From positions 55,141 to 119,140 of the forward strand of contig CADEEV010000007.1 in assembly GCA_902826455.1 (NCBI GenBank): 64,000 bases of DNA, given 5' to 3'. The stretch is from an uncultured Acidobacteriota bacterium. GTDB lineage: Bacteria; Acidobacteriota; Vicinamibacteria; Fen-336. Both the position numbers and the translations under genes were made by a program. The notes below the pieces were generated by a model. It worked only from the letters and a program-made list of their open reading frames with translations, did no database searches and was not told the DNA's origin. Below are positions 25,581 through 38,244 of the stretch, one piece after another (the stretch's first letter is position 1; every line of letters starts with the position of its first letter).

Positions 25581-27247
25581 CCGCCCGCCTGCTGGCGCTC
25601 CTGGCCCTCGTCGCGGGCCCGGCCGGGGCCCAGGAGTTCGTGCCGATGGACGCCGACACGGCGGCGACGCTCGTGCACGTCCTCGACGGGGCCCAGCACC
25701 CGTCCCTGACCGCCGGCGACATCCGCGACGTGGTCCCGAGCCTGCGGCAGCTCTACGCGAACGAGTCCGACGGCCTCTTCTGGTTCGAGAACGGCCGCGC
25801 GCTGCCGGCCCTCGGCGGCGCCCTCGAGGCGCTCGCGCACTGCGACGAGCGGGGCCTCGAGCCCACCGACTACGATGCCGCGCGCCTCGGCGCCGCGGCC
25901 AAGGCGATGGCGGGCGAGCCGCCCAGCGCCCCCCAGCGCGCGCTCTTCGACCTCGCCGTGAGCGCCAGCGTCCTGCGCGCCATGGCCGCCGTGCGCCACG
26001 GCCGCATCGACCCGCGCACGCTCGCCTTCGACTACGACATCGCGCCGCGGCGACTCGACTCCGTGGCCCTGCTGCGCGGCGGCCGCGACGGCGCCGGCAT
26101 CGCGGCCACCCTCGACGCCCTCGAGCCGCCGTTCCAGCACTACGGCCGGGCCAAGGCGGCGCTGCGCACCTATCGCGCGCTCGCCCTGGCCGGCGACACG
26201 ACCCCGGTGCCGGCGTTCCCCAAGGGCCAGACGAAGGTGGAGCACGGCAAGGCCTGGGCGGGCATCCCCACCGTGCGCGCGCGCCTCACGCAGCTCGGCG
26301 ACCTCGTGGGCGAGTCGGGCTCGGGCGACATGTACAACGACCTGCTGTACGAGGCCGTGAAGCGCTTCCAGTCGCGCCACGTCCTCGACGCCGACGGCGT
26401 CATCGGCAAGAGCACGATCGAGGCCCTCAACGTGCCGTTGCGCGATCGTGAGCGCCAGATCGAGCTCGCCATGGAGCGCATGCGCTGGCTGCCCGAGATG
26501 GCCGGCAAGCCCGTGATCTTCGTGAACGTGGCGCTCTACCGGCTCTGGGCGACGGACCCGGCGCGCACGCCGCAGCCCCTGCGGCTGCGCGTCGTGGTGG
26601 GCGGAGCCCTCGACCACCGCACGCCCCTGTTCGTCGAGCAGATGCGCTACATCGTGTTCCGGCCCTACTGGAACGCGCCCTACAGCATCACGGTCAAGGA
26701 GCTGGTGCCGAAGCTGCGCAAGGACCCCGGCTACCTCGCGAAGGAAGACCTCGAGATCGTGGCGGGTGGCGAGGAGGACCAGACGGCGCTGCCCCCGACG
26801 CCCGAGAACCTCGCGAAGCTCGTCGCGGGACGGCTTCACATCCGCCAGCGGCCCGGCCCGAAGAACGCCCTGGGCCTCGCGAAGTTCATCTTCCCCAACA
26901 CCGAGAGCGTCTACATGCACGGGACGCCCGCCCAGGCCCTGTTCTCGCGCACGCGGCGCGACTTCAGCCACGGCTGCATCCGCCTCGAGGACCCGAAGGG
27001 CCTCGCCGAGTGGGTGCTGAAGGACCAGCCCGAGTGGACCCGCGAGCGCATCGAGGCCGCGATGAACGGCACGCGGCCGCAGCAGGTGAATCTGAAGCAG
27101 CCGATGACGGTCGTTCTCTTCTACGACACCGTGCACGTCAACTCGGAGGGCGTCCTCCACTTCGCCCCGGACGTGTACGGCCACGACCGGGCCCTGGACC
27201 TGGCCCTGCAGCGCGGCTACCCCTATCCCGAGCCCGCCGCGCGCTAG
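25577..27247 (+). CDS. Periplasmic L,D-transpeptidase, YcbB/LdtD family
   Basis: 556 residues with a signal peptide (LLALLALVAGPAGAQ). An N-terminal scaffold domain is followed by a peptidoglycan-binding domain (YEAVKRFQSRHVLDADGVIG) and an YkuD catalytic domain. That domain contains YMHGTPAQALFSRTRRDFSH and the SHGCIRLEDP motif with the catalytic Cys. The enzyme forms 3-3 (mDAP-mDAP) crosslinks or attaches proteins to peptidoglycan, and is insensitive to most beta-lactams except carbapenems. Its length matches YcbB-type rather than short Ldts. Its start overlaps the upstream stop. A LytM peptidase gene follows 52 bp later. Confidence 0.9.
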   Translation: MTARLLALLALVAGPAGAQEFVPMDADTAATLVHVLDGAQHPSLTAGDIRDVVPSLRQLYANESDGLFWFENGRALPALGGALEALAHCDERGLEPTDYDAARLGAAAKAMAGEPPSAPQRALFDLAVSASVLRAMAAVRHGRIDPRTLAFDYDIAPRRLDSVALLRGGRDGAGIAATLDALEPPFQHYGRAKAALRTYRALALAGDTTPVPAFPKGQTKVEHGKAWAGIPTVRARLTQLGDLVGESGSGDMYNDLLYEAVKRFQSRHVLDADGVIGKSTIEALNVPLRDRERQIELAMERMRWLPEMAGKPVIFVNVALYRLWATDPARTPQPLRLRVVVGGALDHRTPLFVEQMRYIVFRPYWNAPYSITVKELVPKLRKDPGYLAKEDLEIVAGGEEDQTALPPTPENLAKLVAGRLHIRQRPGPKNALGLAKFIFPNTESVYMHGTPAQALFSRTRRDFSHGCIRLEDPKGLAEWVLKDQPEWTRERIEAAMNGTRPQQVNLKQPMTVVLFYDTVHVNSEGVLHFAPDVYGHDRALDLALQRGYPYPEPAAR

Positions 27248-27299
27248 AAGATTCGTGAACGCGGCCCGCGGCGGACGCGTATAGGCGAGGGTGAACGTC

Positions 27300-28373
27300 A
27301 TGAACCTGCTGCTGCTCGTCTCTGCATTCGCCGCTTCGGCCACGGCCGCCGAGCCCGTGCGCCTCGAGGTCCGCCCCGAGATCCCCTACGTGGAGGACAC
27401 CGGCACGGCGCAGGCCCTGGCCTTCGACCTCGTCGTGCACAACGACACCGGCGCCGCGCTGCGTCTCGACGCGATCGAGGTGAAGGCCTTCGACGCCGGC
27501 GGCGCGTTCGTCGCGTTCCGGCAGGTCGGCTCCAACGGCACCAGCCCGAGCATCGCGACGATCGCGACCCGGAACGTGCCGGCCCACGACTGGGCGCTCG
27601 TCTTCAACCCGTTCTTCTCCTGGGACCGGGCGCTGCCCCTCGACGTCCTGCGCTACGAGCTGACCTTCGGCTCCGACGCCGACCCCAAGCTCGAGCTGAA
27701 GGCGTCCCTCGAGGTGCGCCCGCGGCCCTGGGTCCAGCCGATCGCGCTGAGCGTGCCCGTGAAGGCGCGTGTCCTCGTCTGGGACGGCCACGACCTGTAC
27801 GCGCATCACCGCCGCTGGGACTACGGCCACCCGAAGCTGCGCGAGATGAAGCAAGCCCACAACCCCTCCCGCTACGCCTACGACCTGAGCGTCGTGGACG
27901 CGTCCGGAACGCTGTACAAGGGCACGGGCGAGCAGCCCGAGGACTGGCTGGGCTTCGGCGCGACCGTCGTCGCGCCCGGCGACGGCACCGTGGTCGAGGC
28001 CTTCGCCAGCGCGACCGATCACGGCCCGGACAAGCTGGACTGGGACAAGGTGCCCGGCAAGCTGAAGCTGCTCTGGGGCAACTACGTCCTCGTCGACCAC
28101 GGCGACGGGGTCGTCAGCGGTCTCTTCCACCTCAAGCAGAACAGCTTGAAGGTGAAGGCCGGCGATCGCGTGACGCGCGGCCAGGCGATCGCCGCCATGG
28201 GCTTCTCGGGCGACGCCTTCACCGTCCATACCCACTACCAGCTCCAGCGCGGCACAGCGTTCGACACGGACGGCCTGCCGTCGCGCTTCTCGGGCTACAA
28301 GCGCGTCCTCGGCTCCCGTGTCGTGCCGGTGCCCGTGGGCTCGATCGACACGGGCGACGTCGTCGAGCCCTAG
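27300..28373 (+). CDS. Exported M23 (LytM-like) peptidase domain protein with atypical metal site
   Basis: 357 residues from ATG 27300, preceded by GAGG. It has a signal peptide (LLLLVSAFAASATA), an N-terminal beta-rich domain (about 25-160) and a C-terminal M23 domain: YAYDLSVVD, a long insertion, NYVLVDHGDGVVSGLFHL, VKAGDRVTRGQAIAAMGFSG and VHTHYQL (HxH ligands). In the HxxxD ligand pair the His position is Arg (R-Y-A-Y-D at 27870-27884), so zinc binding may be altered. M23 proteins cut peptidoglycan peptides or, when degenerate, activate amidases. The adjacent L,D-transpeptidase fits an envelope role. GTG 27291 is a less likely start. Confidence 0.78.
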   Translation: MNLLLLVSAFAASATAAEPVRLEVRPEIPYVEDTGTAQALAFDLVVHNDTGAALRLDAIEVKAFDAGGAFVAFRQVGSNGTSPSIATIATRNVPAHDWALVFNPFFSWDRALPLDVLRYELTFGSDADPKLELKASLEVRPRPWVQPIALSVPVKARVLVWDGHDLYAHHRRWDYGHPKLREMKQAHNPSRYAYDLSVVDASGTLYKGTGEQPEDWLGFGATVVAPGDGTVVEAFASATDHGPDKLDWDKVPGKLKLLWGNYVLVDHGDGVVSGLFHLKQNSLKVKAGDRVTRGQAIAAMGFSGDAFTVHTHYQLQRGTAFDTDGLPSRFSGYKRVLGSRVVPVPVGSIDTGDVVEP

Positions 28374-28387
28374 CGTAGACTCGCGTC

Positions 28388-28666
28388 GTGACCGCCACAC
28401 CTCCGGCCACGGAATCTTTCGGCGCCCTCTGGGCGAGGATCCACGCGGTCGTCGCCGGCATCACGGCCTTGATCCTGCTCGCCCGGAACCTGCCGCCGTT
28501 CCTGGGACGGGCCAGCGTCGAGGGCTACGGCGCGGCGCTCCCGGGCTTCGTCGTGGAGTACACGATCACGCTCGTGGTCCTCGTGCTGCTCAACGCGATC
28601 TCGGTCTCGCTGCCGCTCGCCGGGATCGTCCACTACGTGCGGTTCCTGCGAGCGAAGGGCGAATGA
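28388..28666 (+). CDS. Small inner-membrane protein, two TM helices
   Basis: 92 residues from GTG 28388. Two hydrophobic helices (ARIHAVVAGITALILLARNL and EYTITLVVLVLLNAISVSLP) and short polar ends. No family recognised. Its stop overlaps the start of the ASCH-domain gene as ATGA, so the two are coupled. Confidence 0.55.
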   Translation: MTATPPATESFGALWARIHAVVAGITALILLARNLPPFLGRASVEGYGAALPGFVVEYTITLVVLVLLNAISVSLPLAGIVHYVRFLRAKGE

Positions 28667-28974
28667 TCTTCACGAAGCGGCTGCGCGACGGGGTGCGCCG
28701 GGGCGAGATCACGACCAGCATCCGCATCTGGAGCCGGCCTCACGTGAAGGTCGGCGGCCGCTACGCCATGGAGGCGGGCCAGATCGAGGTCGACGCGATC
28801 CTGCCCATCGAGCTCCGCGATGTGACGCCCGAGATGGCGCGGGAGTCGGGCTTCAAGGGCCTCGTCGACCTGCTCGGGGTCGCGAAGCACGGGAGCGGGC
28901 GGAACGTGTACTTCGTCCGGTTCCATTACGTCCCGGGGCCCGGCGAAGCCAAGGTGCGACGCCGGAAGAAGTAG
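28663..28974 (+). CDS. ASCH-domain (PUA-like fold) small protein
   Basis: 103 residues from ATG 28663. The pattern TTSIRIWSRPHVKVGGRYAM, followed by IEVDAILPIELRDVTPEMA, a GF element and VYFVRFHYV, fits the ASCH fold: a small beta-barrel related to PUA that binds RNA or nucleotides. Short ASCH proteins include N4-acetylcytidine amidohydrolases (YqfB type), but their catalytic lysine/threonine/glutamate set is not confirmed here. The C-terminus is strongly basic (KVRRRKK), compatible with nucleic-acid binding. It ends 5 bp before the convergent MepK-like gene. Confidence 0.65.
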   Translation: MIFTKRLRDGVRRGEITTSIRIWSRPHVKVGGRYAMEAGQIEVDAILPIELRDVTPEMARESGFKGLVDLLGVAKHGSGRNVYFVRFHYVPGPGEAKVRRRKK

Positions 28975-28979
28975 GGGCC

Positions 28980-29516
28980 CTACCAGCGCCGGACGCGGCC
29001 GGTGTCGACGTGCACGAAGTCCGACTCGCCGTAGTAGCCGACGCCGCCGCGCTTGAGCTCGAGGGCCGCGTCGCGCAGCACGCTCGTGCGCACGTCGCCC
29101 AGCCGGATGTCGATGGCCCGGCCCTCGACGTGCATGCTGCCGCTCGCGACGCCGCTGCTGTTCGCATGCAGCTTCGCGTTCGTCTCGGGCGAGCGGTAGG
29201 CCGAGATCACCTGGAAGGGCTTGCGGGTGCCCGTGGCGAGCCGCAGGTCGTTCAGGATGTCGAACAGGCCCGGGTCCATGGCGTGCTCGTCGCCGGTGCG
29301 GAAGTCCTTGAGGAAGTCGTTGAGCTCGCTGAGGCCGCTCTTGAGGTAGGTGCCGTCGGCGAAATACGGGACCGTGAGCCTGGCGCCGGTGTGGGTGTGG
29401 AGGAAGGACAGCACGCGCTCCGAGCGCGTGTCCGCGAGCAGCCGCGCGGGGGCCGCGAGCGTCACGGCCGACGCGGCGAGCAGTCCCCCCAGGAAGCCTC
29501 TCCGGCCCATCTCCAT
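28980..29516 (-). CDS. Exported DUF882/MepK-like M15 peptidase
   Basis: 178 residues, ATG at 29516 or 29510. The N-terminus MEMGRRGFLGGLLAASAV is a twin-arginine-type signal (RRGFLG). The C-terminal domain has the M15 zinc site: SAYRSPETN, SGSMHVEGRAIDI (His and Asp ligands) and DFVHVDTG (catalytic region plus last His). In E. coli the related MepK/YcbK cleaves the mDAP-mDAP 3-3 crosslinks made by L,D-transpeptidases, and an L,D-transpeptidase is encoded 1.7 kb away on the other strand. The gene follows a small membrane-protein gene by 38 bp in a minus-strand run. Confidence 0.85.
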   Translation of the reverse strand: MEMGRRGFLGGLLAASAVTLAAPARLLADTRSERVLSFLHTHTGARLTVPYFADGTYLKSGLSELNDFLKDFRTGDEHAMDPGLFDILNDLRLATGTRKPFQVISAYRSPETNAKLHANSSGVASGSMHVEGRAIDIRLGDVRTSVLRDAALELKRGGVGYYGESDFVHVDTGRVRRW

Positions 29517-29554
29517 CCGACGATCGTAACATCCGGCCCCGGGGATCCGGAAGC

Positions 29555-29767
29555 CTATTTGCTGCCTTTTCCGAGAATGAAGACGATCACGCCCAGGCCC
29601 GCCACGGCGCCCGCGAACAGGGGCGGGATCGCCACGGTCTTGTTCTCGTTGGTCTGCACGTGGAGCTTGCCGATGTCGATGACGTCCTTCTTGCGGGTGT
29701 ACTGCAGGGTGCCGACGGCGAGGCCGAGCAGGCCCGCGATGACGAGAACGACGCCGAGGACGCGCAT
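29555..29767 (-). CDS. Small two-TM membrane protein, DUF3185-like
   Basis: 70 residues from ATG 29767, with AAGGAG upstream. Two hydrophobic helices (LGVVLVIAGLLGLAVGTL and LFAGAVAGLGVIVFILG) flank a polar loop (TRKKDVIDIGKLHVQTNENK). It resembles small conserved membrane proteins annotated DUF3185, function unknown. It lies 15 bp after the ATP-grasp gene. Confidence 0.65.
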   Translation of the reverse strand: MRVLGVVLVIAGLLGLAVGTLQYTRKKDVIDIGKLHVQTNENKTVAIPPLFAGAVAGLGVIVFILGKGSK

Positions 29768-29782
29768 GTCGCTGGTCTCCTT

Positions 29783-30805
29783 CTAACCGACCTGGCTCGG
29801 TTCCCAGGCGAGGCCCAGGTTCACGATCTGCTGCAAGAGCGGCCCGTAGGCGAGGCCGCCCGCGTCGGCGGCGTCGGCGAAGTCCTCGCCCCGGGCGATC
29901 TGGGGGTTCGGGTTCGCCTCGATGACGTAGATCTCGCCGGCCTCGGAGAGCCGCAGGTCGAGGCGCGCGTAGCCGTTCAGGTACAGCACCTGGTACGCGC
30001 GCTTGCAGACGTCCTGGATCTTCCGGGCCAGCGCCTCGGGCAGGTCCTTGGCCGGGCCGCTCACGATGCCGTGCTTCTTCTGGTACGTGAGGCTCCACTT
30101 GAGGCGCTCGGTCGCGATCTTGCGGGCGTCCTCGGGCATCTTCTCGAAGGACAGCTCCCAGATGGGCAGCGCGCGCAGCCGCTTGTTGCCCAGGATCCCC
30201 ACGTACAGCTCGCGGCCCTCGATGTAGCGCTCCACGAGGGCGTCGGTGCCGATGCTCTCGTGGATGAAGCGGACCCGCTCCTGGAGCTTGTCCTCGTTCT
30301 CCACCACGGAGGCCTGGGAGATCCCGATCGACGAGTCCATGGTGAGGGACTTCACGAAGAGCGGGAACGCGAGGCGCTTGGGGCGCCGGAACTTCCGGCC
30401 GCGCGCCGCGATCAGGAAGTCGGCGACGCGGATGCGGTGGAACGAGAGCAGCTTCTTCGTGAGGGCCTTGTCGCGACCGAGGAGCATGCCGCGGGAGTTG
30501 CAGCCCGTGTACTTCGTCTTCAGGAGCTCGAGGTAGGCGACGACGTTCTGGTCCCACGTCACCACGTCGTCGAAGCCCTCGAGCAGGTTCCACGTCACGT
30601 CGGGCTTGAACTCCTCGACGGCCTTGCGGATCGGGTTCAGCTCGCCCCCGACGCCCAGCACGTGGATCTCGTGGCCGAGCTTCTTGAGGGTCTTCGCGAC
30701 GTCGTACTCCGTGCGCCAGGGCGCCGCCGGCGCGTCCTCCGCCTTCGCGTCGTCCGGGGGCACGAGGCTCTCGTGGACCAGCATCAGGACCCGCTGGGCC
30801 TTCAC
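29783..30805 (-). CDS. ATP-grasp ligase, D-alanine-D-alanine ligase-like
   Basis: 340 residues from GTG 30805. It has a preATP-grasp N-terminal region (RVLMLVHESLVPP, DVAKTLKKLGHEIHVLGVGG, DVTWNLLEGF), then the ATP-grasp core: FPLFVKSL with the nucleotide lysine, ALVERYIEGRELYVGILG, and the Mg-binding RLDLRLSEAGEIYVIEANPN. It differs from true Ddl: the usual GSS(V/I)G loop is DSSIGIS and the C-terminal EINT(M)PG is EANPNPQIARG. It probably joins amino-acid or peptide carboxylates to amines, but not necessarily D-Ala-D-Ala. Its start overlaps the zinc metallopeptidase stop (GTGA), so the ligase and peptidase act together. Confidence 0.8.
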   Translation of the reverse strand: MKAQRVLMLVHESLVPPDDAKAEDAPAAPWRTEYDVAKTLKKLGHEIHVLGVGGELNPIRKAVEEFKPDVTWNLLEGFDDVVTWDQNVVAYLELLKTKYTGCNSRGMLLGRDKALTKKLLSFHRIRVADFLIAARGRKFRRPKRLAFPLFVKSLTMDSSIGISQASVVENEDKLQERVRFIHESIGTDALVERYIEGRELYVGILGNKRLRALPIWELSFEKMPEDARKIATERLKWSLTYQKKHGIVSGPAKDLPEALARKIQDVCKRAYQVLYLNGYARLDLRLSEAGEIYVIEANPNPQIARGEDFADAADAGGLAYGPLLQQIVNLGLAWEPSQVG

Positions 30806-31908
30806 AGGGCCACCCGGTGCCGGCCGCTGTGGAGGTAGTTCATCGTCTGCACCGTGAGCAGCACGGCGAAGTCGAGCTTCGCCTGCTCCGGGGGCACGGC
30901 GAGGCGCAGGTTGAGCTGCCGGCAGCGCTCGATCATCGAGTCGAACACCCGGTCGATCGTGTACTGGTACTCGTTGGTCCAGCGGCCGACCATGAGGCGC
31001 GTCTCGCGCCGGATGCGCGAGAGGAACGACGCGGCCGTGGGCTCCTTCGCGTAGGCCGGGTCGTCGGAGAAGAGCCGGCGCAGGTCGCGGTCGTAGAAGT
31101 CGGGGTGCGCCACCCCGTAGTGCTCGCGCTTCTCCTCATAGTGCCTCCGCAGGGTCTTCTTGATGGAGAGGAGCGGGTCGACGGGATCTCCCGGCGGCAC
31201 GCTCGGGGCCTGGCCCTTGAGGTTCGCCATCAGCTCGTCCATGTACTCGAGCTTCTTGAGGGCGACCCAGCCGTGATAGCGCTCGCGCCACTTCGACTCC
31301 GGGCTCAGCCAGACCGCGAAGGTTTCCGCGAAGTCCTCGTCGGGATGGCTCTGGGCGTACCAGGCGTCGAGGTGCATCACGAAGCTCTTGCTGTACGGCC
31401 GCGGCGCGTAGAACTGCGGGTACGGCACCGACGTGCTCCCGAACAGCTCGCGGCGCCGCTTGCGGACCCGGAGCCGGAACGCGTTCTCGATGGCGTGGCC
31501 CGCCTCGTGACGCAGGATCTTGAGGCACCACTCCTGGGTGCCGCCCTCCACCTCGAGCATCTGCTTCTGCTCGAGACGCGCGAGGCGCGGGTGGGCCAGG
31601 TAGAACGGGATCGCGATGCCCGGGATGCCGTCGGGGGTGAAGAACTCGTCCGAGAGCCAGCAGTGGGGCCGGAAGTCGAGGCCGCGGCTCTCGAGCTCGG
31701 CGTAGAGCTGGGCGATGCGGGGCTCGAGCTCGCTGCCCTCGATGCGGATGTCCAGGTCGCACAGGCGCAGCGCGAGCAGGCGCTCGTCGTCCCACGTCGC
31801 CCACTCGGAAGGGGGGAGCCGGGGACGGCGGCGGCGCTTCTTCGGCGCGGCGAGCGCGCCGTCCGTCGCCCCGGGTGCGTCGTCGCCGGCGGGGCCCAGA
31901 TCAGCCAC
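30802..31908 (-). CDS. Putative zinc metallopeptidase (HExxH), cytoplasmic
   Basis: 368 residues from GTG 31908. It contains LRHEAGHAIENAF (HExxH zinc-binding motif) and, about 60 residues later, DEDFAETFAVWL with a candidate third ligand Glu and the gluzincin-like spacing seen in 'putative zinc-binding metallo-peptidase' families. There is no signal peptide; the N-terminus is basic (KKRRRRPRLPP). The substrate is unknown. It is translationally coupled to the downstream ATP-grasp ligase; a pairing of such a peptidase with D-Ala ligase-like proteins suggests synthesis and trimming of an unusual peptide or amino-acid conjugate. It lies 29 bp after the class III aminotransferase gene. Confidence 0.75.
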   Translation of the reverse strand: MADLGPAGDDAPGATDGALAAPKKRRRRPRLPPSEWATWDDERLLALRLCDLDIRIEGSELEPRIAQLYAELESRGLDFRPHCWLSDEFFTPDGIPGIAIPFYLAHPRLARLEQKQMLEVEGGTQEWCLKILRHEAGHAIENAFRLRVRKRRRELFGSTSVPYPQFYAPRPYSKSFVMHLDAWYAQSHPDEDFAETFAVWLSPESKWRERYHGWVALKKLEYMDELMANLKGQAPSVPPGDPVDPLLSIKKTLRRHYEEKREHYGVAHPDFYDRDLRRLFSDDPAYAKEPTAASFLSRIRRETRLMVGRWTNEYQYTIDRVFDSMIERCRQLNLRLAVPPEQAKLDFAVLLTVQTMNYLHSGRHRVAL

Positions 31909-31937
31909 GCCGGCATTCTGCCACTACGCGACGGGCG

Positions 31938-33269
31938 TTACTTCATCTCCCGGGCGATCTCGTCGAAGACGCGGAGCATGTGGTCCACGTCCTTCTCGGA
32001 GTGCAGCGCGGAGACCGTCCACTGCTCGTCGTAGCACTGGGCCTGGGGGATCACGCCGCGGTTCAGGTTCATGTGCCAGTACTTCCAGAACGCGTCGAAG
32101 TCCTGGTCCAGCCACTCGCGGTAGTTCGTGGGCACCCGCTTGCGCCAGAACACCGTGCCGTTCGAGCCGTAGTTCACGGCGATCGCGTTGAGCCCGTACT
32201 TCTTGATGATCTTGTTGTGGCCGGTCGCGAGCGCGTCGCCGAGCTTCGTGACCCGCGGGAAGACCGGCTTCGTGAGCACCTTGTCGAGGGCGGCGATGCA
32301 GGCCGTGGTCGCGAGCGGGTTCGAGGCGTAGGTGCCGGCGTGAAAGGAACGGAACGAGCCGATCTCGCCCATGATCTCGCGGCTCGAGCCGAAGGCGCCG
32401 AGGGGCAGGCCGCCGCCGATCGCCTTCGCCAGGCACACGATGTCGGCCTTCACCTTGAAGTACTCCTGGGCGCCGCCCCAGGCGAGCTTCGCGCCGGTCT
32501 TCACCTCGTCGAAGATCAGGAGCGCGCCGAACTCGTCGCAGATCTTCCGCAGCTCCTGGATGAAGCCGTCGCGGGGCGCCATCACCCCGACGTTCATCAT
32601 GATCGGCTCGATGATGATCGCGGCGACCTCGTTCTCGTGCTTCTGCAGCACGTCCCGCACCGAGGCGATGTCGTTCCACTGGGCGACGACCGTGTTGTTG
32701 ACGGTGCCCTGGGGGATGCCGTGGCCCACGGGCAGCGACTTCGGATGCTTCGCCGGCCCGAGCTTGGCCTTGGGCGGCTTCACCGAGACGAGGGCCGTGT
32801 CGTGGCCGCCGTGGTAGGCGCCCTCGAACTTCAGGACCTTGTCGCGGCCCGTGTAGGTGCGGGCCATGCGCAGCGCGTGCATCGTGGACTCGGAGCCCGA
32901 GTTCGTGAAGCGCATCTGCTCGAGGCCGAAGCGCTCGCAGATCAGCTCGGCGGCCCGGACCTCGCGGTCGTGGGGCATGCCGTAGAGCGTGCCCTCCCCC
33001 GCCGCCGCGGCGATCGCCTTCACCATGACCGGGTTCGAGTGGCCGACCATCATCGCGCCGAAGCAGAGCGAGAAGTCGGTGTACTTCTTGCCGTCCACGT
33101 CCCACATGTGCGAGCCCTCGGCCCGCTGGATGTAGATGGGGTACGGCTCGTAGGTGCGGAAGTTCGACGAGACGCCGAGGGGCAGCACCTTGTCGGCGCG
33201 CTCGTACATCTTGTAGCTCTTCTTCGTCTGGGACTTGTAGCGATCGAGTTCCTGCGCGTGGGTCGTCAT
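31938..33269 (-). CDS. Class III aminotransferase, glutamate-1-semialdehyde aminomutase-like
   Basis: 443 residues from ATG 33269, with GGAGG upstream; a longer reading from 33326 lacks family sequence. PLP-fold type I motifs: RFTNSGSESTMHALRMAR, FEGAYHGGHD, ALLIFDEVKTGAKL and the PLP lysine in LAKAIGGGLPLGAFG. The overall signature is closest to glutamate-1-semialdehyde 2,1-aminomutase, but such paralogues often transaminate other substrates and no haem genes are nearby. A true HemL would normally be followed by tetrapyrrole genes, so the specificity is open. It may head a transcript with the metallopeptidase and ATP-grasp genes. Confidence 0.82.
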   Translation of the reverse strand: MTTHAQELDRYKSQTKKSYKMYERADKVLPLGVSSNFRTYEPYPIYIQRAEGSHMWDVDGKKYTDFSLCFGAMMVGHSNPVMVKAIAAAAGEGTLYGMPHDREVRAAELICERFGLEQMRFTNSGSESTMHALRMARTYTGRDKVLKFEGAYHGGHDTALVSVKPPKAKLGPAKHPKSLPVGHGIPQGTVNNTVVAQWNDIASVRDVLQKHENEVAAIIIEPIMMNVGVMAPRDGFIQELRKICDEFGALLIFDEVKTGAKLAWGGAQEYFKVKADIVCLAKAIGGGLPLGAFGSSREIMGEIGSFRSFHAGTYASNPLATTACIAALDKVLTKPVFPRVTKLGDALATGHNKIIKKYGLNAIAVNYGSNGTVFWRKRVPTNYREWLDQDFDAFWKYWHMNLNRGVIPQAQCYDEQWTVSALHSEKDVDHMLRVFDEIAREMK

Positions 33270-33290
33270 GTCTTTTACGCCTCCTCGAAG

Positions 33291-33389
33291 GTCTCGCGTG
33301 GCCGGACGACGCCCGGAGCGAGACACGGCCGCTTCTTGAAAGGAACGGTGAACGCGGGGATGGAGGCTAGCGCGCGACGTCGTCGCGCG
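33291..33389 (-). promoter_or_regulatory. Two stable hairpins in the leader of the class III aminotransferase
   Basis: The 208-bp gap between the aminotransferase (start 33269) and the cupredoxin-like gene holds two G+C-rich inverted repeats. One is GTCTCGC (33291-33297) with GCGAGAC (33318-33324), with an inner CCGG/CCGG pair. The other is CGCGCGAC (33371-33378) with GTCGCGCG (33382-33389) around a 3-base loop. On the minus strand both lie in the 5' leader, the first about 22 bases from the ATG. They could be regulatory RNA structure or the terminator of the upstream kinase operon; no U-tract follows either one. Confidence 0.4.
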
Positions 33390-33477
33390 GCGAGGGCCGA
33401 TACGGATGGTGCTGCGACAGGCGTCTCATGGGTTCACCGGAGGCCGCTAGGATACATCAACGGCCCGTGACCCGCGG

Positions 33478-33801
33478 TTAGCCCTTGATGATGACGCCCG
33501 GCGTCGACTCGCCCTTGCAGTAGCCCTTGGCCCGCTGCGAATAGACCGAGTAGGCGTGGAAGCCGTAGGGAGCGTCCATGGGGATCGTGGTGGCCACGCG
33601 CATCGGGCCGACGCCCGAGGGGCTGCCGAGGCGCCCGCAGGGGATCTGGATGTCGATGCCTTCGCCGTCGGCGACGAGCCCCGGGCTCTTGCCGGTCAGG
33701 TTGTGCCAGATCAGCCGGTCGCCCCGGCTCGCGAGCACGTAGGCCGGCCGCACGACGAATCCCTTCGGGGTCTTGACGATCACGATCTCGACGTCCGCCA
33801 T
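33478..33801 (-). CDS. Small cupredoxin-like beta protein lacking an evident copper site
   Basis: 107 residues, ATG 33801, no signal peptide. The strand pattern (EIVIVKTPKGFVVRPAYVLA, RGDRLIWHNLT, FHAYSVYSQRAKGYCKGEST) resembles a single cupredoxin-type beta sandwich. A true type-1 copper site needs two His, a Cys and usually Met; here only the Cys (YCKGE) is at the expected strand and no following His is seen. It begins 9 bp after the kinase gene on the same strand, so it may be a partner or substrate of the kinase. Fold assignment is tentative. Confidence 0.5.
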   Translation of the reverse strand: MADVEIVIVKTPKGFVVRPAYVLASRGDRLIWHNLTGKSPGLVADGEGIDIQIPCGRLGSPSGVGPMRVATTIPMDAPYGFHAYSVYSQRAKGYCKGESTPGVIIKG

Positions 33802-33810
33802 GAGGTCCTC

Positions 33811-36453
<2,643 letters not shown>

Positions 36454-36546
36454 CGGAGGAGGGACTCCTTTGGGTCGGAACGAGACAGGCTACGCCCCGG
36501 GCGGCGGGCGGGTCAACTGACGGTTAAGATGGCGCGCGGAGGGGAC

Positions 36547-38220
<1,674 letters not shown>

Positions 38221-38244
38221 CCCGGGAGCCGATGTATCAGGTTG

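Noticed and set aside
25577..31908. Vancomycin-resistance locus
   Set aside because: The ATP-grasp protein and the distant VanX-like dipeptidase are not adjacent, no vanH dehydrogenase or vanRS pair is present, and the dipeptidase carries a signal peptide.
31938..33269. Assignment as hemL
   Set aside because: The family signature fits, but no other tetrapyrrole genes are nearby and paralogues with other substrates are common, so no symbol was given.
33270..33477. An extra small gene in the gap
   Set aside because: Short frames exist on both strands but none has a ribosome site or plausible composition; hairpins explain the region better.
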